A stretch of 64,000 nt of DNA from CAZJLP01 sp964546955 (GCA_964546955.1 CAZJLP010000006.1:61673-125672), one strand, 5' to 3'; positions 33,615 to 42,413 are shown, counted from the first letter of the stretch. The notes: generated by a model from the sequence alone, not told the origin. Numbers and translations are program-made.

Positions 33615-35534
33615 TCAGTAACTCCGTCCTTCGGATTTTTCGAAATAGTTCAAATAGGCCTGATTCACCACTCGATAACCGCCGGGGGTCGGGTATTTGC
33701 CGGTGAAATACCAATCCCCCGAATGATTCGGCACGGCGGCGTGCAGGTTTTCGATCGTCTGAAAGATGATTTCGAACTCGCCCTTCCACTCGATGTTCTT
33801 CGGGCGCACGAGTTCGACGATCTTCGCCGAGATCTGCTCCGCCGTGAAGGGCTCGTAGATCTTGCGCACATGGTTCACCGGATTTCCGAGAACCGGCTTG
33901 GCCACCTCCGCCCGGCAGAGTCGGTAGACGTCCTCGATCAAGTCTGACCGGCCATTCTCCTTCAGCAGCGCGATCGCCGCCTCGAAAGCAATGAATTTGC
34001 CCAGCTCCGACATATCGATGCCGTAACAATCGGGATAGCGGATCTGCGGGGCCGTCGAGACGATCGCGATCTTCCGCGGATTCAACCGCGACAGAATGCG
34101 GAGGATCGACCGCCGCAGCGTCGTGCCCCGCACAATCGAGTCGTCGACGCAGACCAACGCGTCCTCACCGGGCCGAACCGACCCGTACGTGATGTCGTAC
34201 ACGTGGCTCGCCAGCTGATTGCGCATGTTTTCCTGCCCGATGAACGTGCGGATCTTGATATCCTTGCTGACCACCTTCTCCGCCCGCGGCCAATTCCGCA
34301 GGATCAGATCGTCGATCAGACTTTCCGTTAGGCGATTCTCGGCCGACGCCTTCATGATCGCGGACTTCACTTCATCACGGCGGCGAATCCGCAGGGCTTC
34401 CATCAAGCCATAAAACGCCACTTCGCTCGTATTTGGAATAAAGCCGAAGACGGCCCGGCCGAAATCGCCGCCGATCGACTTGATGACCTGGTCCGCCAGC
34501 CTCCCGCCCAGCGCCTTGCGCTCGCGGTAGATGTCGAGGTCGTTTCCCCGCGAAAAATAAATGCGCTCGAACGAGCAGGAGGTGCGCGGCAGGGCCTCCG
34601 TGAACCGCGTGCTGCTCACCGCGCCGCGTTTTTTCACGACGACGATATGGCCCGGCTCCACTTCCTTCACTTCGTCGGCCACGATGTCGAAGGTCGTCAT
34701 CAATGGCGCCCGTTCGGAGGCAAAAGCCACCACCTCGTCGCTCTGGTACACGAAGCACGGGCGAATGCCGGACGGATCGCGCGCCACAAACGCGTCGCCA
34801 TTGCCCACCATGCCGACCAGCGCATAACCGCCGTCCCATTTCTTCGACGCCCGCGTCAATACGCGCGCGAGGTCGATCTCCTCGTTGATCCGCTTCGTGA
34901 TCTCGGGCCCGGGCAACTTCTGCTCGCGCAGAGCCCGGTACAGTTCCTCATGCTCTTCATCGAGGAAGAACCCGAGCTTCTCGAGCAAGGCCTGAGTATC
35001 CGTGGCAAAAATCGGGTGCTGACCCATCGCGATCAAGCTGGCGTTCAGCTCGTTCGTGTTGGTCATGTTGAAGTTTCCCGCGAGCGCCAGGTTGCGCGTG
35101 GGCCACGAACTGCGCCGGAAAAACGGATGGCAGGAGCTGAGGTTGTACCCGCCTGAAGTCCCGTAACGCAGGTGCCCCATCAGGAGCTCCGCGCCGAAAT
35201 CGAAATTCTTCTTTACCGTCTCGGCGAACTCCGGATGAACCGTGCCAGCCGCGACCTTGTCATTATAGTCGGCCAGCAGCGTCCGGAAGATCTTGTCCAG
35301 CGGGTTCGATTTCACACAGCGCTCGCGAAACATGTACGGCTCGCCCGGCGGCACATCCAATTTCACGCACGCGACACCGGCGCCGTCCTGGCCGCGGTTG
35401 TGCTGCTTTTCCATCAAGAGAAACAGCTTCGTGAACCCCCAAAGCGGTGATCCATACTTCTCCTGGTAGTACGAGAGCGGCTTAAGCAACCGAACCAGAG
35501 CAATGCCGCACTCGTGCGTGATACGGTCAGACAT
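33615..35534 (-). CDS. purF: Amidophosphoribosyltransferase (long form)
   Basis: 639 aa, versus about 470-510 for the common bacterial enzyme. The N-terminal class-II glutaminase begins MSDRITHECGIALVRLL; the presumed nucleophile is Cys9 after removal of a short propeptide. The QHNRGQDGAGVA and HLRYGTSGG motifs are present. The phosphoribosyltransferase half carries the PRPP loop VCVDDSIVRGTTLRRSILRI. The extra length comes from insertions in the middle and a C-terminal segment of about 100 residues (IEDVYRLCRAEVAKPVLGNP onward). It catalyses the committed step of purine synthesis. Confidence 0.92.
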   Translation of the reverse strand: MSDRITHECGIALVRLLKPLSYYQEKYGSPLWGFTKLFLLMEKQHNRGQDGAGVACVKLDVPPGEPYMFRERCVKSNPLDKIFRTLLADYNDKVAAGTVHPEFAETVKKNFDFGAELLMGHLRYGTSGGYNLSSCHPFFRRSSWPTRNLALAGNFNMTNTNELNASLIAMGQHPIFATDTQALLEKLGFFLDEEHEELYRALREQKLPGPEITKRINEEIDLARVLTRASKKWDGGYALVGMVGNGDAFVARDPSGIRPCFVYQSDEVVAFASERAPLMTTFDIVADEVKEVEPGHIVVVKKRGAVSSTRFTEALPRTSCSFERIYFSRGNDLDIYRERKALGGRLADQVIKSIGGDFGRAVFGFIPNTSEVAFYGLMEALRIRRRDEVKSAIMKASAENRLTESLIDDLILRNWPRAEKVVSKDIKIRTFIGQENMRNQLASHVYDITYGSVRPGEDALVCVDDSIVRGTTLRRSILRILSRLNPRKIAIVSTAPQIRYPDCYGIDMSELGKFIAFEAAIALLKENGRSDLIEDVYRLCRAEVAKPVLGNPVNHVRKIYEPFTAEQISAKIVELVRPKNIEWKGEFEIIFQTIENLHAAVPNHSGDWYFTGKYPTPGGYRVVNQAYLNYFEKSEGRSY

Positions 35535-35548
35535 GGAGGAGGGAAAAA

Positions 35549-35692
35549 GGCTGAAGACTGAAAGCTGAAGGCTGCAAAACAGGAACCACCGGAAATCCTA
35601 TCGCGACTGAAGGCCGCACGCAACTTCCTGGCGCAATCGCGGTGCCGTGCAGGAATGTTATTTCGGCCTTCAGCATTCGGCCTTTAGCCTTC
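35549..35692. repeat. GCTGAAG heptad inverted pair
   Basis: GGCTGAAGACTGAAAGCTGA and AGGCTG (35549-35574) faces GGCCTTCAGCATTCGGCCTT and TAGCCTTC (35665-35692). Units are GCTGAAG/ACTGAAA heptads. It fills the purL-purF spacer, and the second arm overlaps the last codons of purL (stop at 35684). Confidence 0.75.
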
Positions 35693-38008
35693 TAATCCGG
35701 GCCTCGCCATCGCCCGTTCGATTGTCGTTTCCCAGCCTTCGCGCAGCTCGGGCACCGACCATTTGACCGCGATATTGCGCGCGACGACCGAAAGCTCGGG
35801 GCCCGCCGTGACATCGCCGATCAAGGTCGCCGGCACGCCACCCATGTGCGCTTCGGACAAAATCGTGCCGACGCGATCGGGCTTTACCGCCACGACGACG
35901 CGGCCCTGGCTTTCGCCGAACAACATCGCGTCGACCCGCACCGCGCCGAACGCGTTGAGATCGAGCTCAGCGCCATACGTGCCTTCCGGCGAAAACAACA
36001 TTTCCGCGATCGTGACTAGCAAGCCGCCTTCGGAGATGTCGTGCGCCGCCGCGATCACACCGACCTTGATCAAGGTGAGCAGCGTCTTTTGCAGCCGCTT
36101 CTCCCCTTCCAGATCGACGTACGGAGCGTCGCCCGTTTTTAGGCCGTGCATCACGCCGAGATACTGGCTGCCACCCAAATCCGTCGGCACGTTGCCGAGG
36201 AGGATCAACTTGTAGCCCTTTGCCCGGACGTACTGGCGCGTCACATCGCGCTCGTCCTCGATCAGGCCGACCACCGACACCGTCGGCGTCGGATCGATCG
36301 CACCTTCCGGGCTTTCGTTATAGAGCGACACGTTACCGCCCACCACCGGAACATCAAAGTAGTTGCACGCCTCGGCCAGGCCGCGCACGCACTCCTTCAA
36401 TTGGAAAAAGTTCTCGGGCTTGTACGGATTGCCGAAATTCAGATTGTCGGTCATCGCGAGCGGCGTCGCACCGGAGCAAACCAGATTTCGCATGCATTCG
36501 ACCATCGCGATCATCGCGCCGCGGTGAGGATTCAGATAGCAGTAGCGGCCGTTGCAGTCGTTCGAAATGGCGATGAACTTGTCCTTGTTGCCCAGTCGCA
36601 GCCGGACCACGCCCGCATCGCTGCCCGGAATCAACACGGTGCCGTGACGCACCATGTGGTCGTATTGCCGGTAGACCCAACGCTTCGAAGCGATCGTGGG
36701 ATGAGACAGAAGCCTTGGCAGCGCGGCCTTCACGCCGTCCGAGTCGAGGTCGGCCAGTTTCGCCACATTCGGGTTCCAGGCCGAAGTCGTGGCGAGATAG
36801 GCGGGTTCGCGCGACTCGCGCTGATAGACCGGCGCCGAATCGGTGAGCGAGGTCGCCGGGATATCGGCGACGGGTGTGCCGTGATGTTTGACCACCATGC
36901 GGCCGGTGTCGGTCACGAAGCCGATGTGCGCCGCATGCAGATCCCACTTCGCGAAAATATCCTCGATCTCTTTCTCGCGGCCCTTCTGTACGATCACGAG
37001 CATGCGCTCCTGCGACTCCGAAAGCATGATCTCGTAGGAGTTCATGCCTGTCTCGCGTTGCGGCACCTTGTCCAACTCGATCTCGATGCCCGCTCCGCCG
37101 CGGCTCGCCGTTTCGCAGGTGGAGCAGGTCAGACCCGCCGCGCCCATGTCCTGAATGCCGACCACCAAACCCGGCACCGCCATCATCTCCAGACAGGCCT
37201 CGATCAGCAGCTTTTCCATGAAGGGATCGCCCTTCTGCACGGCGGGACGGTCCGCGTGCGATTCTTCAGAAAGCTCCTTCGATGCAAACGCGGCGCCACC
37301 CAAACCATCGCGGCCTGTTGCGGCGCCCACATAGTAAACGGGATTGCCGACGCCCGTCGCCTTGCCGCGTTTGATCTGATCGTGCTGCAGCACACCGAGG
37401 CAAAGAGCATTCACCAGCGGATTGCCCTCGTACGATTTGTCGAAATAGACGTCGCCCGCGACCGTCGGAAGTCCGAGGCAGTTGCCGTAATGGGCGATGC
37501 CGGAGACCACCCCGCGGAAGAGACGTTTCACCGTCGGGGAGCTCAGATCGCCGAAACGGAGCGAGTTTGTCAGAAGCACCGGCCGTGCGCCCATCGTGAA
37601 GATGTCGCGCACGATGCCGCCAACACCCGTCGCGGCGCCTTCGAACGGCTCAATCGCGCTGGGATGATTGTGCGACTCGATCTTGAAAGCGATGGCCCAG
37701 CCGTCGCCCACATCGATGATGCCCGCGTTTTCCTCGCCGGCTTTGACCAATACCTTGCCGAATTTTTCCGAGGCTTTTTTCTTCTCGGTCGGGAAACCTT
37801 TGAGCAGCGGGCGCGAGTTTTTGTACGCGCAGTGCTCGGACCACATCACACTGTAGATGCCGAGCTCCGTCAGGGTCGGCTCACGGTCCAGGAATTTCTT
37901 GATGAGTTCGTACTCGTCGGGCAGCACGCCGTGCTTCTTGACGAGAGCCGGCGTGATCGGCTGGTTCAGAATCGAATCGGGATTGGGAGGAAGTTGGGCG
38001 GCGGCCAT
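35684..38008 (-). CDS. purL: Phosphoribosylformylglycinamidine synthase, PurL subunit
   Basis: 774 aa from the ATG at 38008; the longer frame to 38125 invades purQ and is rejected. This is the short PurL that works with PurS and PurQ, both encoded just upstream. Hallmarks are YSVMWSEHCAYKNSRPLL, SHNHPSAIEPFEGAATGVGG, VGIQDMGAAGLTCSTCE, LNFGNPYKPENFFQLKECVR and VIAAHDISEGGLLVTIAEML. The C-terminus ends within a repeat arm. It converts FGAR to FGAM. Confidence 0.96.
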   Translation of the reverse strand: MAAAQLPPNPDSILNQPITPALVKKHGVLPDEYELIKKFLDREPTLTELGIYSVMWSEHCAYKNSRPLLKGFPTEKKKASEKFGKVLVKAGEENAGIIDVGDGWAIAFKIESHNHPSAIEPFEGAATGVGGIVRDIFTMGARPVLLTNSLRFGDLSSPTVKRLFRGVVSGIAHYGNCLGLPTVAGDVYFDKSYEGNPLVNALCLGVLQHDQIKRGKATGVGNPVYYVGAATGRDGLGGAAFASKELSEESHADRPAVQKGDPFMEKLLIEACLEMMAVPGLVVGIQDMGAAGLTCSTCETASRGGAGIEIELDKVPQRETGMNSYEIMLSESQERMLVIVQKGREKEIEDIFAKWDLHAAHIGFVTDTGRMVVKHHGTPVADIPATSLTDSAPVYQRESREPAYLATTSAWNPNVAKLADLDSDGVKAALPRLLSHPTIASKRWVYRQYDHMVRHGTVLIPGSDAGVVRLRLGNKDKFIAISNDCNGRYCYLNPHRGAMIAMVECMRNLVCSGATPLAMTDNLNFGNPYKPENFFQLKECVRGLAEACNYFDVPVVGGNVSLYNESPEGAIDPTPTVSVVGLIEDERDVTRQYVRAKGYKLILLGNVPTDLGGSQYLGVMHGLKTGDAPYVDLEGEKRLQKTLLTLIKVGVIAAAHDISEGGLLVTIAEMLFSPEGTYGAELDLNAFGAVRVDAMLFGESQGRVVVAVKPDRVGTILSEAHMGGVPATLIGDVTAGPELSVVARNIAVKWSVPELREGWETTIERAMARPGLEG

Positions 38009-38033
38009 TTGAAGGGCTTGCGGTGGACCTATC

Positions 38034-38717
38034 TCAGGCGGATTTCTTGACGAGTTCCGGAAACTTGGTGGCGAGCACGGCGCGGGCGACCGCGAGACCG
38101 TGATTGCAGGGATGAAAACGCTCAAACGCGCGATCCGGGTGGGGCATCATGCCGAACACATTGCCCTTCTCGTTGCGAACGCCCGCGATGTCCGCCAGAG
38201 AGCCATTGGGATTGCCCTCGTAGCGCAGCAGGATTTGCTTGTTCGCCTGAAGCCGCGCCAATCCCGCCTCATCAATGAAGAAATTCCCTTCGCCGTGGCC
38301 GATCGGCAGCTTCACCTTGTCGCCCAACACCTTCGGATTGAAGGTCGCGGTCGAATCCTCGACCTTGAGCGAGCAGGTCATGCAGCGGTACTCGAGTGAG
38401 CTATTCCGCAGCAGCGCGCCGGGCAGCAGGCCCGCCTCGCACAGGATCTGGAAGCCGTTGCAAATGCCGAAAACGAGTCCGCCTTTTTCCGCGTAGTCCG
38501 CGACTGCCTTCATCACCGGCGAAAACCGGGCAATGGCTCCGCAACGCAGGTAGTCCCCGTACGAGAATCCGCCCGGCACGATGACCAAATCGGCGTTGCC
38601 GAGCGACGTCTCCTTATGGAAAACATACCGCGTCGGCAGCTTCAACCCGCTGGCGTACAGATGGTACGCATCCTGATCGCAATTCGAACCGGGAAACTGG
38701 AGGACAGCTACTTGCAT
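38034..38717 (-). CDS. purQ: Phosphoribosylformylglycinamidine synthase, glutaminase subunit PurQ
   Basis: 227 aa. Class-I glutamine amidotransferase: oxyanion region VPGGFSYGDYLRCGAIA, nucleophile Cys86 in FGICNGFQ, and catalytic His/Glu in MMPHPDRAFE near residue 200. It supplies ammonia to PurL. It ends 25 bp before the purL start, so the two are co-transcribed. Confidence 0.97.
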   Translation of the reverse strand: MQVAVLQFPGSNCDQDAYHLYASGLKLPTRYVFHKETSLGNADLVIVPGGFSYGDYLRCGAIARFSPVMKAVADYAEKGGLVFGICNGFQILCEAGLLPGALLRNSSLEYRCMTCSLKVEDSTATFNPKVLGDKVKLPIGHGEGNFFIDEAGLARLQANKQILLRYEGNPNGSLADIAGVRNEKGNVFGMMPHPDRAFERFHPCNHGLAVARAVLATKFPELVKKSA

Positions 38718-38719
38718 AC

Positions 38720-38824
38720 GAATGCTGAATGGAGAATTAGAATGGAGAATGAATACGAGAGCGCTGAGAGCATGTAGAATGCGGAACAGGAGAATTCTCC
38801 ATTCTACATTCTTCCTTCATCATT
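38720..38824. repeat. GAATGGA heptad inverted pair
   Basis: CGAATGCTGAATGGAGAATT continuing AGAATGGAGAATGAATA (38719-38755) faces GAGAATTCTCCATTCTACAT continuing TCTTCCTTCATCATTA (38790-38824). It occupies virtually the whole purS-purQ spacer. Confidence 0.75.
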
Positions 38825-38831
38825 AGGAGCG

Positions 38832-39077
38832 TTAGCTCTGTAAAATCTCGTACCGAAAGTCCTCGATCACCGGATTGCTCAGCAAATCGCGGCAAACCTT
38901 GTCCAATCGGGTGCGAAACTCGGGCGTATCGCTGCCCGACACTTCAAGTTCGATCACCTTCCCGACGCGAGTGGTCTTGAGACCGGCGAATCCGAGGCTT
39001 TCCAACGCATGGCCGACAGCGGCCCCCTGCGGATCGAGCACGTTTTTCTTGGGAGTGACGAAGACGTTAATTTTCAC
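38832..39077 (-). CDS. purS: Phosphoribosylformylglycinamidine synthase subunit PurS
   Basis: 81 aa, the normal PurS length. Typical pattern: MKINVFVTPKKNVLDPQGAA at the start, then a G-x-V strand (TTRVGKVIELEVSG) and CRDLLSNPVIEDFRYEI at the end. It bridges PurL and PurQ in the FGAM synthase complex. First gene of the purine cluster; the 129-bp divergent spacer to the lipoprotein gene must hold the promoter. Confidence 0.95.
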   Translation of the reverse strand: MKINVFVTPKKNVLDPQGAAVGHALESLGFAGLKTTRVGKVIELEVSGSDTPEFRTRLDKVCRDLLSNPVIEDFRYEILQS

Positions 39078-39206
39078 GGCCGTTAAAAGGAATGGATGAC
39101 GTCGTGAAACACATTCGGGTCAAGGGTTTTTACCCTGCGGAGCCGACGCCCCAGGGAACTTTCTAGCAGGCCGCCGTTTCCGAAGAGAGCGACGTTTTCG
39201 TCGCCC

Positions 39207-39947
39207 ATGAACAAATCACTCCGTTCCGCCCTTCCCGCCGCGTTTTCCTGCGCGTTGATCCTCCTCGCCGGCTGCGCCACCCGCTCCATTTCCGACTCGA
39301 GTTACGAGGCCGCCCATGAAAGCGGTCGCTCTAACCGGCAGTCCCCCGCCCCGACCAAGGAACTCTCCGAGTTCGACGTCCTTGGCATCAACGTCGCCGA
39401 CAACCCCACGGACGACGACATCGCCGCTGCCATCGCCAGCTCCAATGCCGCGGCTCTCAAACGTGATAGCAGGATCGTCCTGATCCAATCGGGCGCCGCC
39501 TACCCGGACTCGCCTATGCTCGAAAGCATGAGGAAGCACTTTACAGTAGAAGGGTTTAGCGGAGTGGCCGCGCACCGGCCCGAACCCACGCAATCCTATG
39601 CTCGCACCCTCCGCCTCATCGCGGCCAAGGGCGGTTTCGATAAGATTGTATGTTACTGGGGGATCCTGGAATCAGAACGCCAGGGTTTCGGCACAGCGAA
39701 AACCGTTTCCTGGGTCCCGCTCCTCGGCGACTTGCTCCCGGATGAGCGCGAAAAAATGCGTATCCGCCTCAAGGCGGTCGTGATCGATGTCGCCTCCGGC
39801 GCGTGGACCTTCGTCACGCCCCAGGCGATCAACGCCTCCCAAGTCAGTACCGCTTACCACCGCAAAAAGACCGACCAAGCCCTGGTCGAGCAGCTAAAAA
39901 CCCAAGGTTACGAAGCCCTCGCCCAACGCCTCGCCGACGGCGTCTGA
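39207..39947 (+). CDS. Hypothetical lipoprotein
   Basis: 246 aa with a type-II signal peptide: SALPAAFSCALILLAGCATR, lipobox LAGC, lipidated Cys23. The mature protein has an alternating beta/alpha pattern without known catalytic motifs (RIVLIQSGAAYPDSPMLESM; FDKIVCYWGILESER; LKAVVIDVASGAWTFVTPQA). It may be a curli-assembly CsgG-like or stress-type lipoprotein, but the resemblance is too weak to name. It is probably tethered to the outer membrane. Confidence 0.7.
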   Translation: MNKSLRSALPAAFSCALILLAGCATRSISDSSYEAAHESGRSNRQSPAPTKELSEFDVLGINVADNPTDDDIAAAIASSNAAALKRDSRIVLIQSGAAYPDSPMLESMRKHFTVEGFSGVAAHRPEPTQSYARTLRLIAAKGGFDKIVCYWGILESERQGFGTAKTVSWVPLLGDLLPDEREKMRIRLKAVVIDVASGAWTFVTPQAINASQVSTAYHRKKTDQALVEQLKTQGYEALAQRLADGV

Positions 39948-40087
39948 GGTGGAACCTGCCGTCCCGGCAGGTTGGTTCGAAATCCGTCCGCAACCTCACC
40001 GTTGCTCAGCCGCTGGAGGAGGGTTCATACAAGGCCCCGCTGCAGTGGACGATAAGGCGGTTTGCCGACGCTCGACGGTTGTGCGCC

Positions 40088-41002
40088 TCATTCCTCTTTC
40101 ACCTTCCATGCAGCGTCCATGATCTCTTCCGTGTAGGGAATAGGGATCACGCCTTCCGAGGCATACACATACAGGGCGCAGCGATAGATCGCATCGGCCA
40201 CTGCGAGCAAATAGATGCATATTAAGAAACCGCAGAACGAAATGGCAGTGAAAGGCACGGCCATGTAAGAGTAAGAAGGCTGGAGCGCGGAGAGGCATAC
40301 GACGCCCACTAGGACCCAAAGGAAGACGAGTCCGATCAAGCCTCCCAGATTGATGCCGACGTAACCCACCAGCGTTTCGCCCCACACCTTTTTTAACGTC
40401 AGGGCGGACTTCTTGAGCAACGTGACGGGGTTGTGGCCTTCCTCGCGAATCATGACGGGAATCGCGAACACCGAAGCGACGCTCCATGCGATCCCAAGGA
40501 AGCCTGTGAAGAAGCGGCCCACCCAGCTCAGCCGCTCCTCGATCTTCTGGATGATCAACCCGACCGACCCGGCGAGGAGAGTCCAAAGGAGAATCGACCG
40601 CCATTTACGGCAGGCGAAAATAAAGCCTGCACGAACTGACACCCTTTCCCCAGAGAATGCATTCAGGACCTCGCGGTAAAACGCGACGTTAGAGAACGTG
40701 GCAACAAACATGAGCGACAGGTACGTCGCAGCGTAGAGCGCGTACTTGATGGTACGGTTTGGCCCCTTGTCGCCAATTTCGAACTGCAGCGTCAAATCCC
40801 TGATCGCACTGCTTATGGACGCCCAAGAAGAATAATTTGACAGCGGCTCTGTTAAGACTGGCAACGCAAAGAAGAGCACAATTCCGACCATGCACAGGAC
40901 CGTCATCAGCGGAAACAACAGTAGTTTCTTCTCGCGCGCGATCACGCCCATGGAAGCCCGAAACAGTTCCCAGCTTACCTTGATTGTACCGGAAGCATTC
41001 AT
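40088..41002 (-). CDS. DUF6159-like integral membrane protein
   Basis: 304 aa with about six transmembrane helices (LLLFPLMTVLCMVGIVLFFA; YALYAATYLSLMFVATFSNV; ILLWTLLAGSVGLIIQ; LIGLVFLWVLVGVVCLSAL; FCGFLICIYLLAVADAIYRC). It resembles the DUF6159 family of uncharacterised membrane proteins. It begins 10 bp after the YtrA-type GntR gene, so it is regulated by it. The place usually taken by an ABC transporter in such operons is taken here by this single protein. Confidence 0.75.
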   Translation of the reverse strand: MNASGTIKVSWELFRASMGVIAREKKLLLFPLMTVLCMVGIVLFFALPVLTEPLSNYSSWASISSAIRDLTLQFEIGDKGPNRTIKYALYAATYLSLMFVATFSNVAFYREVLNAFSGERVSVRAGFIFACRKWRSILLWTLLAGSVGLIIQKIEERLSWVGRFFTGFLGIAWSVASVFAIPVMIREEGHNPVTLLKKSALTLKKVWGETLVGYVGINLGGLIGLVFLWVLVGVVCLSALQPSYSYMAVPFTAISFCGFLICIYLLAVADAIYRCALYVYASEGVIPIPYTEEIMDAAWKVKEE

Positions 41003-41012
41003 GCTATTTTAG

Positions 41013-41396
41013 TTACTCAGCGCTCAACAGGTCATCCAACGACAGACCGAAGCTGCGGGCTTCCGCCTCGAAGCGTGCACGCAGCTCCTTCACTTTCGCA
41101 TTCCTATCGCGGACAGAAAGCGTGGGGGGACGAACTTTCTTTGACTGCGGCGCGACGAAGCAGCCACTGCCGCGATGTGCGACAAGGTAGCCACTCAACT
41201 CCAATTCCCGATACGCTTTGGCCACCGTGTTGGGATTGACGTCGAGCTTTTGGTGCAGTGCGCGCACCGTTGGCAATTGATCGCCCTCCTGTAATGCGCC
41301 CGAAACAATTGCGGCCTGTACATGGTGGACGATTTGCTTGTAAACAGGAATTCCTGAGTGGAACTCCAACACCCAATCACTCGAGAGCAGATCCAT
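41013..41396 (-). CDS. GntR-family (YtrA subfamily) repressor
   Basis: 127 aa, the same length and layout as the 8977-9360 protein. Winged helix at residues 12-80 (GIPVYKQIVHHVQAAIVSGA, LQEGDQLPTVRALHQKLDVN, PNTVAKAYRELELSGYLVAH), then a short helical tail. A perfect operator-like palindrome starts four bases upstream of the ATG at 41396. It probably autoregulates itself and the downstream DUF6159-like gene. Confidence 0.9.
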   Translation of the reverse strand: MDLLSSDWVLEFHSGIPVYKQIVHHVQAAIVSGALQEGDQLPTVRALHQKLDVNPNTVAKAYRELELSGYLVAHRGSGCFVAPQSKKVRPPTLSVRDRNAKVKELRARFEAEARSFGLSLDDLLSAE

Positions 41397-41399
41397 AAT

Positions 41400-41421
41400 G
41401 TACTAGTAAACTAGTACACTT
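41400..41421 (-). promoter_or_regulatory. Perfect palindromic YtrA-type operator
   Basis: GTGTACTAGT-AA-ACTAGTACAC: 10-bp arms with a 2-bp spacer. It contains the half-sites GTACTA (41402-41407) and TAGTAC (41414-41419) seen at 9364-9382. It ends four bases from the GntR start codon, so bound repressor would block translation initiation signals or a leaderless promoter. Leftover space between here and 41676 holds one short frame from a TTG at 41604 starting with a hydrophobic stretch (LPLLVLFFANAALAVVFAYQ), too weak to call. Confidence 0.8.
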
Positions 41422-41675
41422 TCCTTACGGAGATCAATCTCCGCCTGCCGATCGTTTTGCTTGTAACGACTCGGAAACGACTAAGGGAATATTTTCCAGC
41501 GTGGATCGCATAACGCTATCCGCGCCCCGGAAGGTTTCGACGAACTGATAGGCAAAAACCACGGCCAGCGCCGCGTTGGCGAAAAATAGCACGAGCAGGG
41601 GCAATGCGCGCCTCTAACTGGCCTCGATCTGGAAGTACCGCAAACCTGACGGGACACCTGCCAACCCTCCGGTCT

Positions 41676-42413
41676 TCAGCGCCTAGCTACCCAGCGGATG
41701 CTCTGCGCGAGGAACTTTCGAAAATTCGGATTCTCGTACGACGAAGGTCCATGACCCAGAACTGCACCGACGAGGCGCGATTTCCCCTCGGTGCGGGTCC
41801 AGGCCAGCAACTGCTCCCCGTTTTTAAGCAGTGGCGTGACCGTTCCCACCATGTGCATGTTCGTGTAGAGCTCGTCCGACAGGATGAAATCTTGCAGGCC
41901 CGCGGTGACGGGATGAGTCGCCGCGATCGTCACGGGAATCTCCACCATGCCCCGCGTGTAGTTCGACGACGTGACGCCGTCTTTCACTTGCTCCGGCAGG
42001 TAGACGTATTTTCCGCCCGCGATGCGTTCATACTCCGACCACATGGGGTACGACAAATAGGCATGATGCAGCACGATCACGCCGATCCCGCGATCGAACA
42101 GCGCCAGGAAACGGGCTTTCTGCGCATCAGTGATCACGCTGGCCGAGTCGTAGAGGACGACGACGTCATAACTATACAGGTCGTCGCGATCATAGGCGGT
42201 AGCGGGTTGAGTCGGAACGAGGGCGTGACTCGCAGTGGTGAACGCGATCTCCGTGTTGTCCTGGAAAATCTTGAAGAACGGTTCGGCCTTGAATCCGTGT
42301 CCGCCCGTCAGGATCAGCACCCTGATTCTGGCATCGGCCGCCGCAAGCTCCGCCGCGACGCCCGTAAATCCACCGATCAATACCAGAAAGAAGGCCAAAA
42401 GCGTACGCACCAT
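41676..42413 (-). CDS. Secreted ThuA-domain protein
   Basis: 245 aa with a signal peptide (LLAFFLVLIGGFTGVAAELA). ThuA is a class-I glutaminase-like flavodoxin-related fold. Visible elements are RVLILTGGHGFKAEPFFKIF, the YDVVVLYDSASVITDAQKAR strand-turn, GIGVIVLHHAYLSYPMWSEY with its conserved HHA, and a terminal GVGPSSYxNPxF-like segment (GHGPSSYENPNFRKFLAQSI). ThuA proteins are linked to sugar metabolism and are very abundant in Verrucomicrobiota, often beside DUF1080. Reaction unknown. Confidence 0.88.
   Translation of the reverse strand: MVRTLLAFFLVLIGGFTGVAAELAAADARIRVLILTGGHGFKAEPFFKIFQDNTEIAFTTASHALVPTQPATAYDRDDLYSYDVVVLYDSASVITDAQKARFLALFDRGIGVIVLHHAYLSYPMWSEYERIAGGKYVYLPEQVKDGVTSSNYTRGMVEIPVTIAATHPVTAGLQDFILSDELYTNMHMVGTVTPLLKNGEQLLAWTRTEGKSRLVGAVLGHGPSSYENPNFRKFLAQSIRWVARR

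Noticed and set aside
36146..38050. A 634-codon plus-strand frame antisense to purL
   Set aside because: purL on the minus strand has all family motifs; the antisense frame is His/Arg/Gln-rich with no recognisable domain, as expected for a GC-rich shadow.
10686..38824. Hexad/heptad arrays as CRISPR arrays
   Set aside because: Units are 6-7 bp, degenerate and contiguous, with no regular repeat-spacer alternation, and no cas genes are present.
39078..39206. A riboswitch in the purS/lipoprotein divergent spacer
   Set aside because: CCCTG and CAGGG blocks could pair, but the sequence does not fit the purine, PreQ1 or other riboswitch consensus that I know.
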